A stretch of 64,000 nt of DNA, taken from Chytriomyces cf. hyalinus JEL632. Taxonomy: Eukaryota > Chytridiomycota > Chytridiomycetes > Chytridiales > Chytriomycetaceae. Made by a program: the position numbers and the translations under genes. The notes beneath the pieces were generated by a model. The model had not been told where the DNA came from, ran no database searches, and saw only the letters and a list, made by a program, of their open reading frames with translations. This document shows, one piece after another, positions 48,221-60,831 of this stretch. Location: NCBI GenBank assembly GCA_025435555.1, contig JAIWWG010000097.1:44452-108451 (forward strand), read 5' to 3'. The first letter of the stretch is position 1. Each line of letters opens with the position of its first letter.

Positions 48221-48292
48221 TGGAGGAGCTGGGGATTGAACCCAGGGCCTTCCGCATGCAAAGCGGACGCGCTACCACTGCGCTACACCCCC
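48221..48292 (-). tRNA. tRNA-Ala (anticodon TGC)
   Basis: Minus-strand cloverleaf: GGGGGTG acceptor, D-arm GCGCAGTGGTAGCGC, anticodon stem-loop CCGCTTTGCATGCGG with TGC, T-arm CTGGGTTCAATCCCCAG, discriminator A. No intron. Acceptor position 6 appears as a T-T mismatch (GGGGGTG against CTCCTCC), where the usual tRNA-Ala has T-A. Confidence 0.93.
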
Positions 48293-48331
48293 ATTGTGAC
48301 CTTGTTAGGCAATCGACCAAGAGATGCGGCG

Positions 48332-48579
48332 TGGCTACGTGATCAATTCAGGAGTTTGGATTGAGTTTGGAGAGTGCTAAGAGCAGAGAGAAGATTGAGA
48401 GGAGACTGATCTTTATTGAAGTGATAACGTGCGCTTTGAATAGCGTTACTGAATAAAGAGGAAGGAAACGATTGGTGATGAGGCATTGTGGAGGTGATGT
48501 CATTGTGTATGGTCAAGAAAAAGAGTGTCCATTGTTCTCAATTGGAGACGCGTGACGGAATCGAGTTGATTACGTAACA
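48332..48579 (-). mobile_element. LTR-like relic of the TGTTACG family, next to the tRNA gene
   Basis: Read on the minus strand it starts TGTTACGTAATCAA, carries TTCAATAAAGATCAGTC and ends TTGATCACGTAGCCA, so the ends are imperfect inverted repeats. Related starts and AATAAAG blocks occur at 60832 and 61645. No internal element genes; no clear target-site duplication. Confidence 0.45.
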
Positions 48580-48600
48580 GACCTACGTCTCAAAATAATT

Positions 48601-49245
48601 TTATTTGAATTGTGTTTTGCCATGTTCCTTTTGCATTCTTCCTCCTTCTCGTAACCCATTTGATTTTACTTTGCTCATGAAATCTCTTGTATCACGCATG
48701 TCGGAAATCAGTTTCTCTCCAATTTTGATTTATTTTGATATGCCAACAGTTCTGCGAAGAAGAACCAAACACTGCAGATTGGTCTTTCCTGAAAACTTGT
48801 ATCAATCCTCTGAATCTTACTCAAGCCTCTATTATTTACAGACACACTTCCAGATCTTTGCCAATTCTGCACAGCGGACATCGTTTGAACGAACCTGACG
48901 CCAGCATTTTATCCAGACTGCTTAGTCTCCCACAATTGCACTCTTCCTCCCTGCGATCATCCTTGTTCCTTATGTTTCTTCACGCTTATTCTCTCCAGTG
49001 TTTGTTTGTATTGATTCTGGAACAATTTTTTGCAATCATCAACAAACAAGGTGGAAGGCAAATCTTTCCAGAATACTCGCATTGCTCCTTTGCGCCCGCT
49101 GTTCAGTCCTGCATTTGTTAAACATGCGCGTCAAGGTCTCCTCTGACTTTCTGAAGATACTCACCTGGGTAGCCTGGAGCAGCATCTGGCTCTTTACAAT
49201 CCGTGGATGCGCCTTCCAAGCATGATAAATACTATTTATTATTTG
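48601..49245 (-). CDS. unrecognised Cys-containing multi-exon gene
   Basis: Read on the minus strand, these pieces join with proper phases: ...DCKEPDAAPGYPG, LNSGRKGAMRVFWKDLPSTL, NKDDRREEECNCGRLSSLDK, KRCPLCRIGKDLEERPICKK, LISDMRDTRDFMSKVKSNG, and an end REGGRMQKEHGKTQFK with AATAAA right after. The pattern CNC ... CPLC ... C could bind zinc. The first exon and ATG are not found. One donor (ACCTT|GTTTG) is weak. No family recognised. It lies between the LTR-like relic and the WD40 gene on the same strand. Confidence 0.38.
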
Positions 49246-49297
49246 AACTTTTTGCAACAGTAATTCAAAAAGAAAAGCAACAGTTGATATTTATGCT

Positions 49298-52200
49298 TCA
49301 TAGTGTCTTTTTGCTCTTCTGCGCTTTTGGACCTGGATTGGCAAAAGCCGGAATATCTTCCAAGTTATGACACGTGAGCATGTGAAAGACGGCTTCGTGT
49401 TTCACTCTTAACGCGGTCTGTTGGTGGCTTTTGAGCGGCTTCAATGCGGCGTCAAACGTAAAGAATTTCTATATGGAAAGAGTCAGGAATCAAAGCCTTT
49501 TGCGGAGGTAAGTTTACCTTTTGATTTTTTACGCTTATCAATTCAAGGTCGATTGTCCAGTTCTCTGCAATTTTGCGCAACTCGCACTGCTCTAATAAAA
49601 GACAGCGATGTTAGTTATTATGTGTACCGGCAAATAAAGTAAAATGTTTTGAACCTTTCCAGTTTTTAATAATGTGAACTTGGATTGCTTTCTGCCGCAT
49701 ATGTTTGATCTTTTGTCCAAGCTCCTCTGCGAAATGATCTGGTTACTACTCGCAAGGCACGAATGCAACCACTTACGGCGAGATGTTTTTGAAATTTCTT
49801 CAGTCAGCTCCTTGGAGATCCCGTCTGTGTGCGCAGGTTAAAATCAAGCAAAATCACACGTTTTGAACAAAATGTCTCACGTTTCCATGTTTCAAGCACA
49901 TCTTTTTTCAAAAGCTCCCGATGCGATGTTATCAGCTGAGTGTGCTGCTTTTCTAAGGCACTTTCTTTCTTGACGTCCAACGGCAATGGCATGTAGGTGC
50001 TTGGGTCATCAATGAGCCATGGGATATCCTGTCCAAAGATTCCGATATGTGTTCCATCCGCGTTCCAGACGCGTACAGTCCCATCTTTTGATGACGTTAA
50101 AATAACATCTTGAGTTGCGACAAAGTTGACGCTGCATTTGTGGATAAAATATCTATGAGTGCAATTTGATTCGCAATGATCGCCTGGCGCTAAAAAACCT
50201 TGATATGCTTTGAACATGGGCCCGCCAGAATGTTTTCATCACAATCTGACTTTCGTACGTTTTGACGTCACTGCGGTTATCCAGCGCAAAATTTTTGAGA
50301 TCAAATATCTGCCGTTGGTATTTGTAAAACTTTCAGAAACCTGAAGTCAGGATCGACACTAAATCATACAAAATTACCCGAATGTGTCCTTTTGAGCCAC
50401 CTAATATCATGAGAGTGCTGTCTGTGTTTAGCGCCATTGTACTGAGACCCTCGTCTTCTGTAATTTGGCAATTCATTTCATAGACCATGCATCCTTCATT
50501 GATATCCCAGAAGCGCAAGTATCCATCAGAATGACATGAAACGAGAGGAATCCGGTGGAAACGCTGACTCATTTGCTCCGGATTTTGTATGAATAAAATC
50601 TATAACCAGGCATCACATGAGATCAATCATCATGCAACAAGGAAAAATCCGCAGAAGCACCTTTTCAACGACTTTCTCTTCTTTGCTTCGTAAATCCAGG
50701 AACGGCTCTCGTAGCGTTAATTTGATGTATCCGGATTCAAGATTCCAAACCACAATTACACCGTCAACGCTTGCCGTCGCAAGTAGATTGGGAACGCAAA
50801 ATGCAACTGATGATATGTCATCTTTGTGTCTTGAGGTTCATGCCAGTCAGTACTATTTGTTCTTGCAACAGAAGGCAAGGCTTTCTTACCCTCGATGAGC
50901 GCCCCATCCACCGCCGTCCAATATCCGGACCGGCTGAGTCTCAAAGTGATCAGGATCATCAATGAAAATCGTTATTTTACGATCCCAACCAACGGCAATG
51001 ATGTAATGGTTGAATCCCTGTGCGCGTGATATTTGTTGTCAGAAACAACAAAAAAAAGCCATTAATGGCTACAGTACCATTTCCACGTATAGAACATCTG
51101 TGACCTCTGAGTCATTTGTTTTCATCATTTTCCGCAAGATTTGTCCGTTGTTAAAGTTCCACATTTTGACGATGCCGTCCCTGCTTCCAGTAACAAGCCG
51201 GCGTCCACTGCTATCAAAGCACATGGCTGTAATTTCTACTTTCTAAACATTGTCCAAATTGATGAGTCTTATATGGACCAATAATTGCAGTGAACAAAGG
51301 CGAACCCCGTGTGCGTTGTGAAATTGGAATATTTTGTCTCCAGACGCCAAATCCCAAATGGAAACTGTTCCTCCCTGGCATCCGCTCACTACTTGATGAA
51401 AGTTTTCATTAAACATTGCAGCGATTACTGGCGCGTCATGACTGCGAGCAATTGTGTGGCGCAAATTTTTGAACATCTGCAAAATCAGGAGAACCATCAA
51501 AACACGTCACTAAAATCACTAAAACACTTTCTCCCAAACTACACTACCGGCCAAACATCCAGTTTGTTGCTCCCCGTGAGCAGCTGACGAGTCGAGCTAT
51601 CGAAAAAAATGGCGCTTATGATGTTTTCGGGTCGATGCGGAACTTTATCCATGAGCGTTTGAATGCAATTGAGATTTCGAATGTTCCATATTTTGATGAC
51701 TTTGTCCTCGCTCAAGCTGATTAATTGCGACTCTTCGTGGTTCACAATCAGATTCAAAATGGCTGTGTTGTGTCCAGCCAGTGTTCCAGCAGGCTTGGAC
51801 AAGACATACGGATTCCAGAGTCGACTGAATGGCTTTCCACAGTAAGTCCAAAAAATGACTTCAACAGACGAATGAAGAAAAAGGCCCACATTATTTTATC
51901 CCGTCCTCCTGTCACCAGAAAACTCGGTCGCCGACATACGTCAAAACATTTGATGCCTTTCGGAACATGAATATAACGCACGGTTTTCCGTTCGAGATCG
52001 CCGATAACGAGAGATTTCGTGTTTTCGGACGCGCAGCTCACGAATCCATTCATTTCTTGATAGTATTGCACTTTCAAGACCCAATCATTGTGAATTTTGC
52101 GCTGATGTACAAAAAGAAGTCAGTTGGGATTTTTGAAATGGAACTTTGAGTGGGTCCAACCCTGTAATACGACAAGCTGTTTTTGCGCAAGCTGTCCTTT

Positions 52201-53514
52201 CGAAGTAGTTTGGCAGGAGTCAGCTGCTCGCAGCTTTCGCTGTCTGATGAGTTGTCGAATAGAAACTTTCGTGTGATTTGTAGGACATTTACGTAGCCAC
52301 CATCGTCACCAAATAGGATTAAATCTCCGCTGTCATCGTATTGTGCTGGGAAACACGCAGCGGAAAAGAAAAAAAGCTTGTTATTTTCTCGCAAATGCAT
52401 ATGTGATGGCTGGATCTTACGCGCGTAAGCAAGGCAAAGTGGGTTATTCTCGAGCTGGGCGATGCATGCGATAAGCCTTGCTTTTATTGACAAGATGTCA
52501 AAAATGCACAGTCTATAGATCGCAATCAGTTTTTTTTCGCGTCAGTTGAAAAAAGAGTTCAATTCTTAACTGTCGGTCATCTGTGATGATGATCAGTTTT
52601 CCGTGGTCATGCATGAATAAAGAATCCGCAACCCAGGACATGTTTGGAGTGTACTTTTTCGTATCAATCGTCTTTTGAAGCTTCAAATTCAGTCCGTAGA
52701 TTCCAACGATTCCTTCGCGGCTGTTTGAAATAAAATCGCATAAACGCTCGCTCATCAAAATTGGTTTCGCTGCACTGCACACCTGACAGTAACATATTTT
52801 CTCTCTTTTGGAACAAAATCGATTCTCTTGATCATGTCTTTGTGAGGTCCGTTGATCAGTTTCCGAATCTTTTCGTCAATCACGTTTATCTGCAAAACAG
52901 GAAGCTTGAACATCTGATGCAGAGACATTTTTGAATTACTAACCATATTTTGCGCTTCTCCCATAGATCCTGCCATCATATATGTACTAAACTCGTCCCA
53001 ATCGACCGTTCCATCCGAGTTTGCGTCAATCTTCATAAACAACATCGTCATTTGATCATAACTCAGTCCGCCTCCGAGCACTTTTCCAAACACTTCCCGG
53101 AACTGAACATATCGAAAGTATCGAGTAAGCGAAAAAACCCCACTGTCAGCTTTCAGCGGGCATACCTTATTGATATCAAAACCACTGCTACCATCTTCAT
53201 TTTTGTGAGCATGAAATGTCTGCATCAGCTGCTCAAAGTGCTGGATATTCATGTACTGCTGCACATCACTGTTGAAACTATTTTTTCGAAAGCAAAAATA
53301 GAGTATTTAAGTTTCGACACGCGCCGCAATTTGAAGTGCAAAAAGTTTACTTTGCGGTCCTTGCTGCAGCCTTTTTTTTGTCAACAACATGGGGCAACCC
53401 CGTCATTGAAGATGCTTCCATCTGCAAGCGCTCGCCTCCGGCCGAAATCCCTAATGCCGATGATTGGGAGTTATATACTTCGTTCTGATTCTTTGATTTG
53501 ATTTGTGGTAGCAT
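49298..53514 (-). CDS. EF-hand/WD40-repeat protein of the WDR49/EFCAB8/WDR64 type
   Basis: The N-terminal half holds a calcium-binding EF hand (LFMKIDANSDGTVDWDEFST) preceded by FREVFGKVLGGGLSYDQM. Then follow WD40 repeats: ILTSSKDGTVRVWNADG, VSCHSDGYLRFWDI, VSGCQGGTVSIWDLASGD, and LISLSEDKVIKIWNIRNL. The C-terminus reads HNLEDIPAFANPGPKAQKSK, as in WDR49-type proteins. At least ten exons split by short introns. Members of this family are found in flagellated eukaryotes and are linked to axonemes. Several upstream TTG-led frames were ignored; the first in-frame ATG is at 53514. Family assignment fairly sure, role inferred. Confidence 0.78.
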
Positions 53515-54057
53515 TTGTGTTTGTCTTTGTAACTTTGAAGTGCGTCCCAAGTTTTCGACTTTCTGAGGAAACAACGTGGCGGAGGTGTTTTGATGAATAG
53601 GAGACGGCGTTTTCGATTGCAATTTTTAGATCCGCTTTTCACACCTTTCAAAAAGGGTATCTTTAACGCACGTTTCAGTCTTTGAAGGGAAAAGCTGGTG
53701 GGTAAGACGGCAAGGAAGGTGGATCAGCAGTCGAACGCCCTGTAACAGGTAGATGAGCACGCCAGATGCAGTGTGGTGGGGTCATAACGCCCGCACAAGA
53801 ACAGCGTATGATCAAGCTCTTGCGCGTTTGCGCGTCTATGAAGCGGGGCAAGATTAAGTACCTGGAGATGAAATGTTTTTTGTTCAGAATTGTCAGCTTT
53901 TCATTTCGGACCAAATTGAATGCACAGGTGACGGGTATATGAAATTCCAAATCACATCAGCTTTGGAGACATGAATGGGCATGTTTTGATGTCTCGTATT
54001 ATGTCAAGTAGAAGTACAAGCAGACCAAAAGGCTTTTATTCAACCCTTAACGCTTTT
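53515..54057. other. intergenic
   Basis: Between the TmcB-like 3' end and the WD40 gene start. Short open stretches without start or splice support. Nothing called. Confidence 0.35.
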
Positions 54058-57000
54058 CTAAAGTGAAGAAACTTTGATATCAGTCAAAGGTTCATCCATC
54101 TCCTGTCTTCTTAAAGTTGCCGTTTTGGCTTTGTCCGACTTGTGAACTTTCAAATTATTATCGTCCACATCGTCGATGACGCTGCTTCTCTGTTTCCTCC
54201 GGCGTCCATCTTCCGCAGTCTCCAAATACTTCGCAATGATCGCAATGCTTTTCACCTCTTTTGGAAGGCGATTGATGCTATTGAATATTCTAACCTCTGT
54301 AAATCTGAATGCAAAAGCAGTGTTGAGAAACCACTCCAACCAAACGTGAAAAGTTGAAAAGGAAACCTGAATCTAGCCTCCCTCCAAGACAAATACATCC
54401 TTTGCATTACGAAAGCAATAGTCAGAAATATGACCTGAAGGATGAATATGATCAAAGTCGCGGTATTGGCAGAGCGAACCAAGTGATCAGTGATGTGAAC
54501 GACTGCATTCTCAAACGACAGCCAGCCTTCGGTCAAATCAGGCTCAAGTAATTGATCCAATAGTTTGACGCATTTTTCTCCATTTTCGAAATTTATAGAA
54601 AAGTCCCCAGCAGTTGCCAAATCTATTACAACGTTTTTGAACGTTTGCGTCATTTTTAAAAGTCCTGAAGAGGTGAAATCGCAGCAGTGGTTTCAACATT
54701 ATATAAAGGAGCAATCTAACGTTTCGCGGCCTTATTTTCACCTTGATTGACTAGAGCTTCGGTGTATCCTATTGATTCATTCCAATGCCGATATTCTCCC
54801 AAGCACATGGCTTTGTCGTACGCCACGCAGCTTTCTTGCACTAGAGGAAAGTACAGCTCTTGCGGAAAAGTCTCATAACTACTCGTTGGAGGATTATAAT
54901 GAATGTCTCCGTATTGAATTCTGTAAATGGCGCTTTCCAAGGTCGCTATTTTCTGCGCAAGTTGGGAAACAATCTTTTCGCGAGTGCCTTGCGTTTGAGG
55001 ATCGAAATACAAAACTTCGCTCGCGCGATTAAATGCGCGTACCAATGATTTCGTGACATCTCCGGCGGAATTGTAAATGCCAAAGTTTTGACCAACCACG
55101 TTGATGTTGGTCAAGTTGAGATAGGCCATGATGATAGCGAGCACAATGGCACAAAAACAAAAGCCTTTCGACTGCAAGTGGTAAAGCACGGTTGCGATTA
55201 CAGGCGTCATTGATGTTTTGAACCGCTCAGGCGCCTGAACAATGTGATCAGGAAATATATCTTCACAGTCAGCATCTTCCAGATCGTCTACGATGTTTTC
55301 GACAGCTTGCTTGGGGATTTCTCCCAATATTTCCAGTGATTCCTTTTGACTGCTTGTCAAGTGAACACTGACAAGGTCCTTCAAAAACAGTCCCAGTGCG
55401 ATGACAAATATTTCTGATGCCGTTAACACGTAAATCAGAATAATCGCCGAGTTTGTTTTGTTGTTGAGGGTTGGGATGATTCCGTCATTGATCAGGGGAT
55501 CTAGAACCACGTTAGCAGAAGACAGGCCATTATCCAACACGAAGCGGACATCATTGCGGAAAGCCGAATTTGAAAAGCCGTCAAACGAAGTATTGGAGAT
55601 TGTCAGTCCACTGATTATGAAGTTTTCGGTGTAGTCATGGAAGGTCAAATTTCGAGTAAGAAAACCGCTCGTCACGACGGGATAGTGACTAAATACCAGC
55701 CACAAGTTTAAACATTTAGCATGGAAACGTTTGGAAAGCGAGGCGCATACCTTATATGGGTCTCGATTTTTGCGTCAGTGAACCACGACTCGATTGCTGC
55801 ACTGCTTTTGTCTCTCTTCAGGAAGAACTCCTCTGAAACCGTGGAGAAGTTTAACATTTCGTTAAAAAGGAGGTCTCGGCGATTGTCAAAAAGTTGTCTG
55901 TCTCCTGCTTCGTGTGCTCGTTGAATTTGTCGAACTCTTCGAAATTCCATCGCAATTTGAAATTCTCTGTTGAAAACGCGCGAACATGAGCGAGAAAGTG
56001 AAATGTCAAAAAAGAGGCTTACATTGAATGCATCCGCCTTATGTTTGCTGAAAAAGAATTAAGGTCTCCCAGCAAGTTTGAAATGAGCGAGTATGTGACC
56101 ACGGCAATGGTAATAATAACAACAATAGTGAGGCCAATCACTGTGCCGAGTAGTTGGCCATATCTTTCCACCTTTTTTAGTCGTTTTCTTTGCGAACTCG
56201 GCGAATGGACTTTGCTGCCCTGAGTTGCTCCGATGGATGAGGCTTTTGACTTGTTCACTGTTTTGAATCTCTGCAACATAAAATTTGGCTCCTCAGGCTC
56301 CATCTCCTCAGTCGATCGGAATTTTGTTTCAATCGCTGCTGCGCGTTCAGTCAGCTCCCGAGCTTTTATGTTATCGCCCATGACGTCGTGACAAAATCGC
56401 GCGTAGTATCTCAGCAACACAAGAGATTTCGGGTGCCTTGTTCGCAGTGGCATTATTTTTAGTTTGATGAAAAATTGTATAGATGCACCCCTACAACTTA
56501 CTTGTTAATCAGTTTGAGGTAGTTTTCTTCCGCCAGTCGGCTGTATGTATAGATTTTGTTGGTGACTGCAAGCAAATCGTCCATTCTGTAATCGTGGCGC
56601 AGCAGCAGCTTCCACATGTTTCGCGCCTCTTGAATGCCCAAATAATGATTGATTTTAGCATCCAGGTCGGTCTTTTGAAGCTCCGCAAAGTTTGCCAAAT
56701 TCAGAATTGAACCAAGCCCCAGAATCTTTTTCTCCTTCCTCTGATTCACAATCTGCTTGTTGAAGTAGATTTGAAACGCAATATCATACGAAACGGGCGT
56801 GTTCGCCAGTCGCAAAAACTGTCGCAGTGGTATTTGCTTTTCGCCCGTCAGTTGAAAGTAGTAGTTTCCAAAGCAGATCCTCGGAAACGGCTAAACGCGC
56901 ACCATTAAATAAACTGCACACACAATATGAGGAATTCAACTTACACTCTTTGGGAATTCCTTGATACCGCGTCGAAAGAGACAGATCAAGTCCGATATTT

Positions 57001-58763
57001 GATTCGAGTCAAAGTTTTTACTGCGCTCGTCCATGTAATGTGTGATGTACCGAACCGAAATTTCGACGTGAGGCCATAACAGAAAGAATACCGGCTCCTT
57101 TTCGGTTGAAAGTTTCGGAATAATCAGCTTGGATCGATTGCTTGGGTCTCGGTACATTTCAAGGAAGCCCTGTGCTCGCTTCTGGACCCATGAATACACT
57201 TGACCTGTTCAACTATAAGGACAAAAAAAAAATGGCCAATCAAATAGAATATAATGCGTACCAGCCACGTAGAACCCGAATCCAAAGCCGCAGATTAAAG
57301 TGACAGCCATTATGATGAGAACTTCCTGTCCTCGCTGCTCATGAGTTATATCATGTGCGATTGCAGCACCAATGGAGACAAGACTCATACACGCGGTGCC
57401 GAAATAGAAGCCAGCGCGCATTTGATTCACCTCTTTGCTGTAATACGGAAAGTAGTACAGGACAACTGCGTACATTGAAACGCTGGCAGCAAGCACCAGC
57501 ACTATCTTGAACATGTAAAAGTGGTGATCAAGCAGCTTATACGCCAATATGATGCCCGTCTTTGTAATAAGGTATATGATGTCGGTGCGGCCGTGAACTC
57601 TGTTGGCTACGCCCTTGAGTGTAGGGTTGGTGTCAAAAAATCTGATAAAAGCATATCGCAAATTCAGCTTGACGCATCTCTTTCGCACAGTGGAGAAAAT
57701 GCTTACACAGCCGCAAGTGAAAGTCCAGTAGGCACATATAATATTAAAGCGATTGCACTAATTGTGACCAGTGGCCATCGACGCGGGTCAGAACAGGCAA
57801 TGTTGGCCAGTAGAATGGGAGAATTCTCCTCAGGGTGGAGGATGCGATTGCAAATCAGTGGTGATATCAGAATTTCAAAAATTGGGATGTAGAAAACAGT
57901 TGGGAGGACGGTAGCCAGAAAGCGTAGCATCTTGATTGGCAGAAGAGATGCTTGCTTACTCCTCATGATACCGATGGCAACGAAAAACATGTTTATCATC
58001 AGCAACAGCACTGCCCAGGCATGTCATGTTAATATCGATAATCTGCGCACTAACTTCAGAGCATTACCCGATGCAGCAGCAATATAGAAAATGGTAGAGT
58101 AAACTGAAAATTCCATCTCAAGGTAGTCTATGCTTGCGACAGAACTGATGGCAGTTGGGATGAAGTACAGCTCGGCCATTTCTTTGTCTAGTAAGAAAGT
58201 CAGAAGCTGCAAGTCTTCAATAATGGAACTGCCGTATTCTATCAGCATGCCAGCATTATTCCCATGCGCCATGGAAAACAACACGGAGAAGATGATATTT
58301 TGAACTCTCTTGTAAAATAAAAAAAATAAAAAAAAATAAAAGGAGTTTGTGAATTTGATTGGAGAATGACCAACAGAACAAATGAGCTACTAACCTCAAT
58401 TGTGCTTGTATTTTTAAACTCGTTTTCTTCTGGTCCGTCCCAGTCATCATTATCAGATCCGTCGTCACTTCCCCAGCTGCGGTCAAGTGTTCGCTGAATT
58501 TTACGCGATTGATTCATATTACCCAGCTGAAGATCGGGATCCGACTCCTCCAATTCAATCGATGCTGGAATTGCCTGTGAAAGGCGGCTGGGAGCCCGCT
58601 CCTGCGTGGGTCGGATGCTGCTACTTGGAAACCGTGACCGATCTGCCGACGAGACGGGTGATGCCTTTGTCGCTCTGGAAGGGTCATACCGCCTCTCTGA
58701 ATCGTCAGCTGACGAAACACTGTCCTTTGATTTCGTGCGAGGGCTGATGGGACGTCGATCCAT
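54058..58763 (-). CDS. large multi-span membrane protein, TmcB/TmcC-like (tiny macrocysts family)
   Basis: About 1,200 residues in many exons. Start MDRRPISPRTKSKDSVSSAD (disordered, acidic), then two clusters of membrane spans (AWAVLLLMINMFFVAIGIM, TISAIALILYVPTGLSLAA, IVLVLAASVSMYAVVLYYFPY). A soluble helical TPR-like region follows: SLVLLRYYARFCHDVMGDN and ARELTERAAAIE, resembling the TPR part of TmcB/TmcC. After it come another span (LLGTVIGLTIVVIITIAVV), a large loop, then more spans (AIILIYVLTASEIFVIALG, KGFCFCAIVLAIIMAYLN, TLIIFILQVIFLTIAFVM). The end is basic and Ser-rich (DEPLTDIKVSSL). This family is widespread in chytrids and amoebae and sometimes carries cyclase or PAS parts; none is seen here. 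Likely a sensory or signalling receptor, inferred only. Confidence 0.7.
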
Positions 58764-60096
58764 GAATCCAAGTTCAATTTTGTTTGGAGATCTGAAGCGG
58801 GATCGCCAGCTTAAGACGCATAACAAAGACTCCGAGAGATTCCGAATTTAAAAAGGTCCTTGTTCAGCGTTCATTAATTGCCAAACTATCCGCCCCACTC
58901 GGGCCAACCCTGGTTTCCAACCATCTCAAATATCACTCAAAGGAATTTGTGAGTATTTGCGATGTTTAGGAAGCTTGAATTCACGTTTTTACAATGCCAT
59001 TGTCGGCAGCCAAGGCCCAAGAGCATGAGGTTTGCATTTAAGGATCAAGGTATATGCAGATTGTTTATTGCGTAAGCAGGGCAGTGTTGGAATCTAGTAA
59101 AAAGACTTGCAGCTGGAACTCCGAGTGCCGGTTTCTCTGATGCCGCCTTGTTTTTGATACGCCCCCACTACCGAGACACTTGAAGCTGGCTGTGAGTTCC
59201 CCATCACAGTTGCAACTTTGCATGCACCCAATGGATAATGACGAGAAGCTGGGAGCCGTTTCAAACAGCTGGCCCAAGGACTGTTTCACCGTGAGTAGCT
59301 GTTGCTGTTTACTTGAGTCTGATGCTTGTTGTTGCATGGGTCGCCGTAGAACTAATGCGCTGCATTCACGCCTAAGCATTGCCGGCCTGCGGGTGCTCGT
59401 TGCGGACAGAGGTGTGGGAATGGCCTCGGCTGTGGCTGGCTGTGTCATGGATCCACACACTTTTTTCTGTCAACAAACGAGCTTGCCCACGTGATGTGCT
59501 TCTGAAACCGAAATAAAATCGTTCGTTTATTTATTGGGGAAGCAGTTTGCGATCCAGTTACGGACCTCGGCCTTGTCGGTTTACAGGATGCACGTTTAGT
59601 AGAAAAGTGGCGGCCTTGATAATGTCAGCCTCTGCTGCCATCCTAGTTTCAGGTAAATCCAGCCAACGCACGCTGCAATTGACAGATTCACCGCAATGGT
59701 GTATCATCAGCTCACACTAGCCTTGAACTGTTATCACTAGTGAAAGCTTCCTTAGTTTCCGTGAAGTGTGGGCGTGTCCAGAACGCGCGCAATGCTTCGA
59801 GCAATCGTCTGTTTCAGATGCTGACGCTATCGATTGGAAATTTTTTGCATAGTCACCGATTCGAAATCGTGTTCAAACGTTCAAACTTTTTCTGGAACCT
59901 GAAACAAGGCATGAACGACGGTATTCCTTGCGAGGTGCGCGAGTATTCTCCGTGTGTGCCTCATTCGTCCTTAACCGCATGCACCCCCAAAGAACTCGGC
60001 ATTGCGCGCTTTCGCAAGAGATGCCCTCATATCTGTCATAGTTATCGTTGCTAGCCCCGTGTTGCTTGCGTGCGCTGTCGTGTATCGGAACTAATT
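58764..60096. other. unassigned region
   Basis: Overlapping frames lie on both strands at 59065-59494 (minus MTQPATAEAIP..., plus MKLAVSSPSQL...), and neither resembles a known protein. A plus AATAAA at about 59512 favours the plus reading. On the minus strand near 59595-59530 an exon-like end AEVRNWIANCFPNK follows a good branch-site look-alike (CTACTAAAC). No gene model could be closed. Confidence 0.3.
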
Positions 60097-60786
60097 TTAT
60101 CAAAGTGTCCAAAACCAACCATCCAAGGGGATTCCTTGTACAAGAACGAACAAAAAGCACGTCAAATCCTGGCCAATCAGCTGAATCTGAGTCTCTTCAA
60201 ACATGCCGCCGAGTTCCAAGTGCGAGAAGGATATTGCGCGCCAACGACAGGCCACATGATCCTGAACAGCATGCCCAATACCTCCGTCGACTTTTCTTCA
60301 GACATGATTCAATCCGAACCCTCCGTCTGCGCCAAAGTGGCAGCTCGTATTGATGAAATTGCGTTTTCTATTGGCACCAAGACATCCTCGACCGTTGTCT
60401 ACGGCTCAGATGGCTTCCAAGCATTCACTCAAGCGCTCGAGAAAGTGAACGACACTCGATATAGAGTCTCTGTAAACTTTGTTCGCGGTCCTCTGTTTGG
60501 AAAGCCATTTCCACAACTCCTTCTGCCGCACAATCTGCACATTGCTTTTATCGGCGGCCATTTCAGCCCAATCGTTGGTTACGACCCTCAAGAACAGATT
60601 GTCGCTGATTTTGATGTCAACGAAGAGTACGGACTGTTTCTTGTCGATGCAAAGAGGCTTTTTGATGCCGTTGACACCTATGACCTTCAGTCGAAAAAGT
60701 CAAGGCTGAAAAATACATTTAAAAAATGCGGACGTTTCCATGTCTTGAGAGTTATACTCCGCGCGGCCCTCTTTTTTGTCAACTGA
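60097..60786 (+). CDS. phytochelatin-synthase-like cysteine peptidase/transpeptidase
   Basis: Enzyme family that cleaves glutathione or joins gamma-Glu-Cys units to make metal-binding phytochelatins. The catalytic triad of the family is visible: Cys in EGYCAPTTGHMILNSM, His in GGHFSPIVGYD, and Asp in QIVADFDVNEEYG. Other parts: LLPHNLHIAFIGGHFSP and the end CGRFHVLRV. It lacks the Cys-rich C-terminal domain of plant enzymes, so it is closer to the short, bacterial-type form. The first exon is not settled: the open frame runs up to 60070 without an ATG, and an upstream hydrophobic stretch (SVIVIVASPVLLACAVV) could be a membrane anchor spliced in. Confidence 0.75.
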   Translation, partial: LSKCPKPTIQGDSLYKNEQKARQILANQLNLSLFKHAAEFQVREGYCAPTTGHMILNSMPNTSVDFSSDMIQSEPSVCAKVAARIDEIAFSIGTKTSSTVVYGSDGFQAFTQALEKVNDTRYRVSVNFVRGPLFGKPFPQLLLPHNLHIAFIGGHFSPIVGYDPQEQIVADFDVNEEYGLFLVDAKRLFDAVDTYDLQSKKSRLKNTFKKCGRFHVLRVILRAALFFVN

Positions 60787-60831
60787 GAGTGAACGGTAGT
60801 AGTATTATAGCTCTACATTTCGGACAGGATC

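Noticed and set aside
59065-59494. Overlapping small frames on both strands
   Set aside because: Neither has recognisable content or clean signals on both ends; described as unassigned instead.
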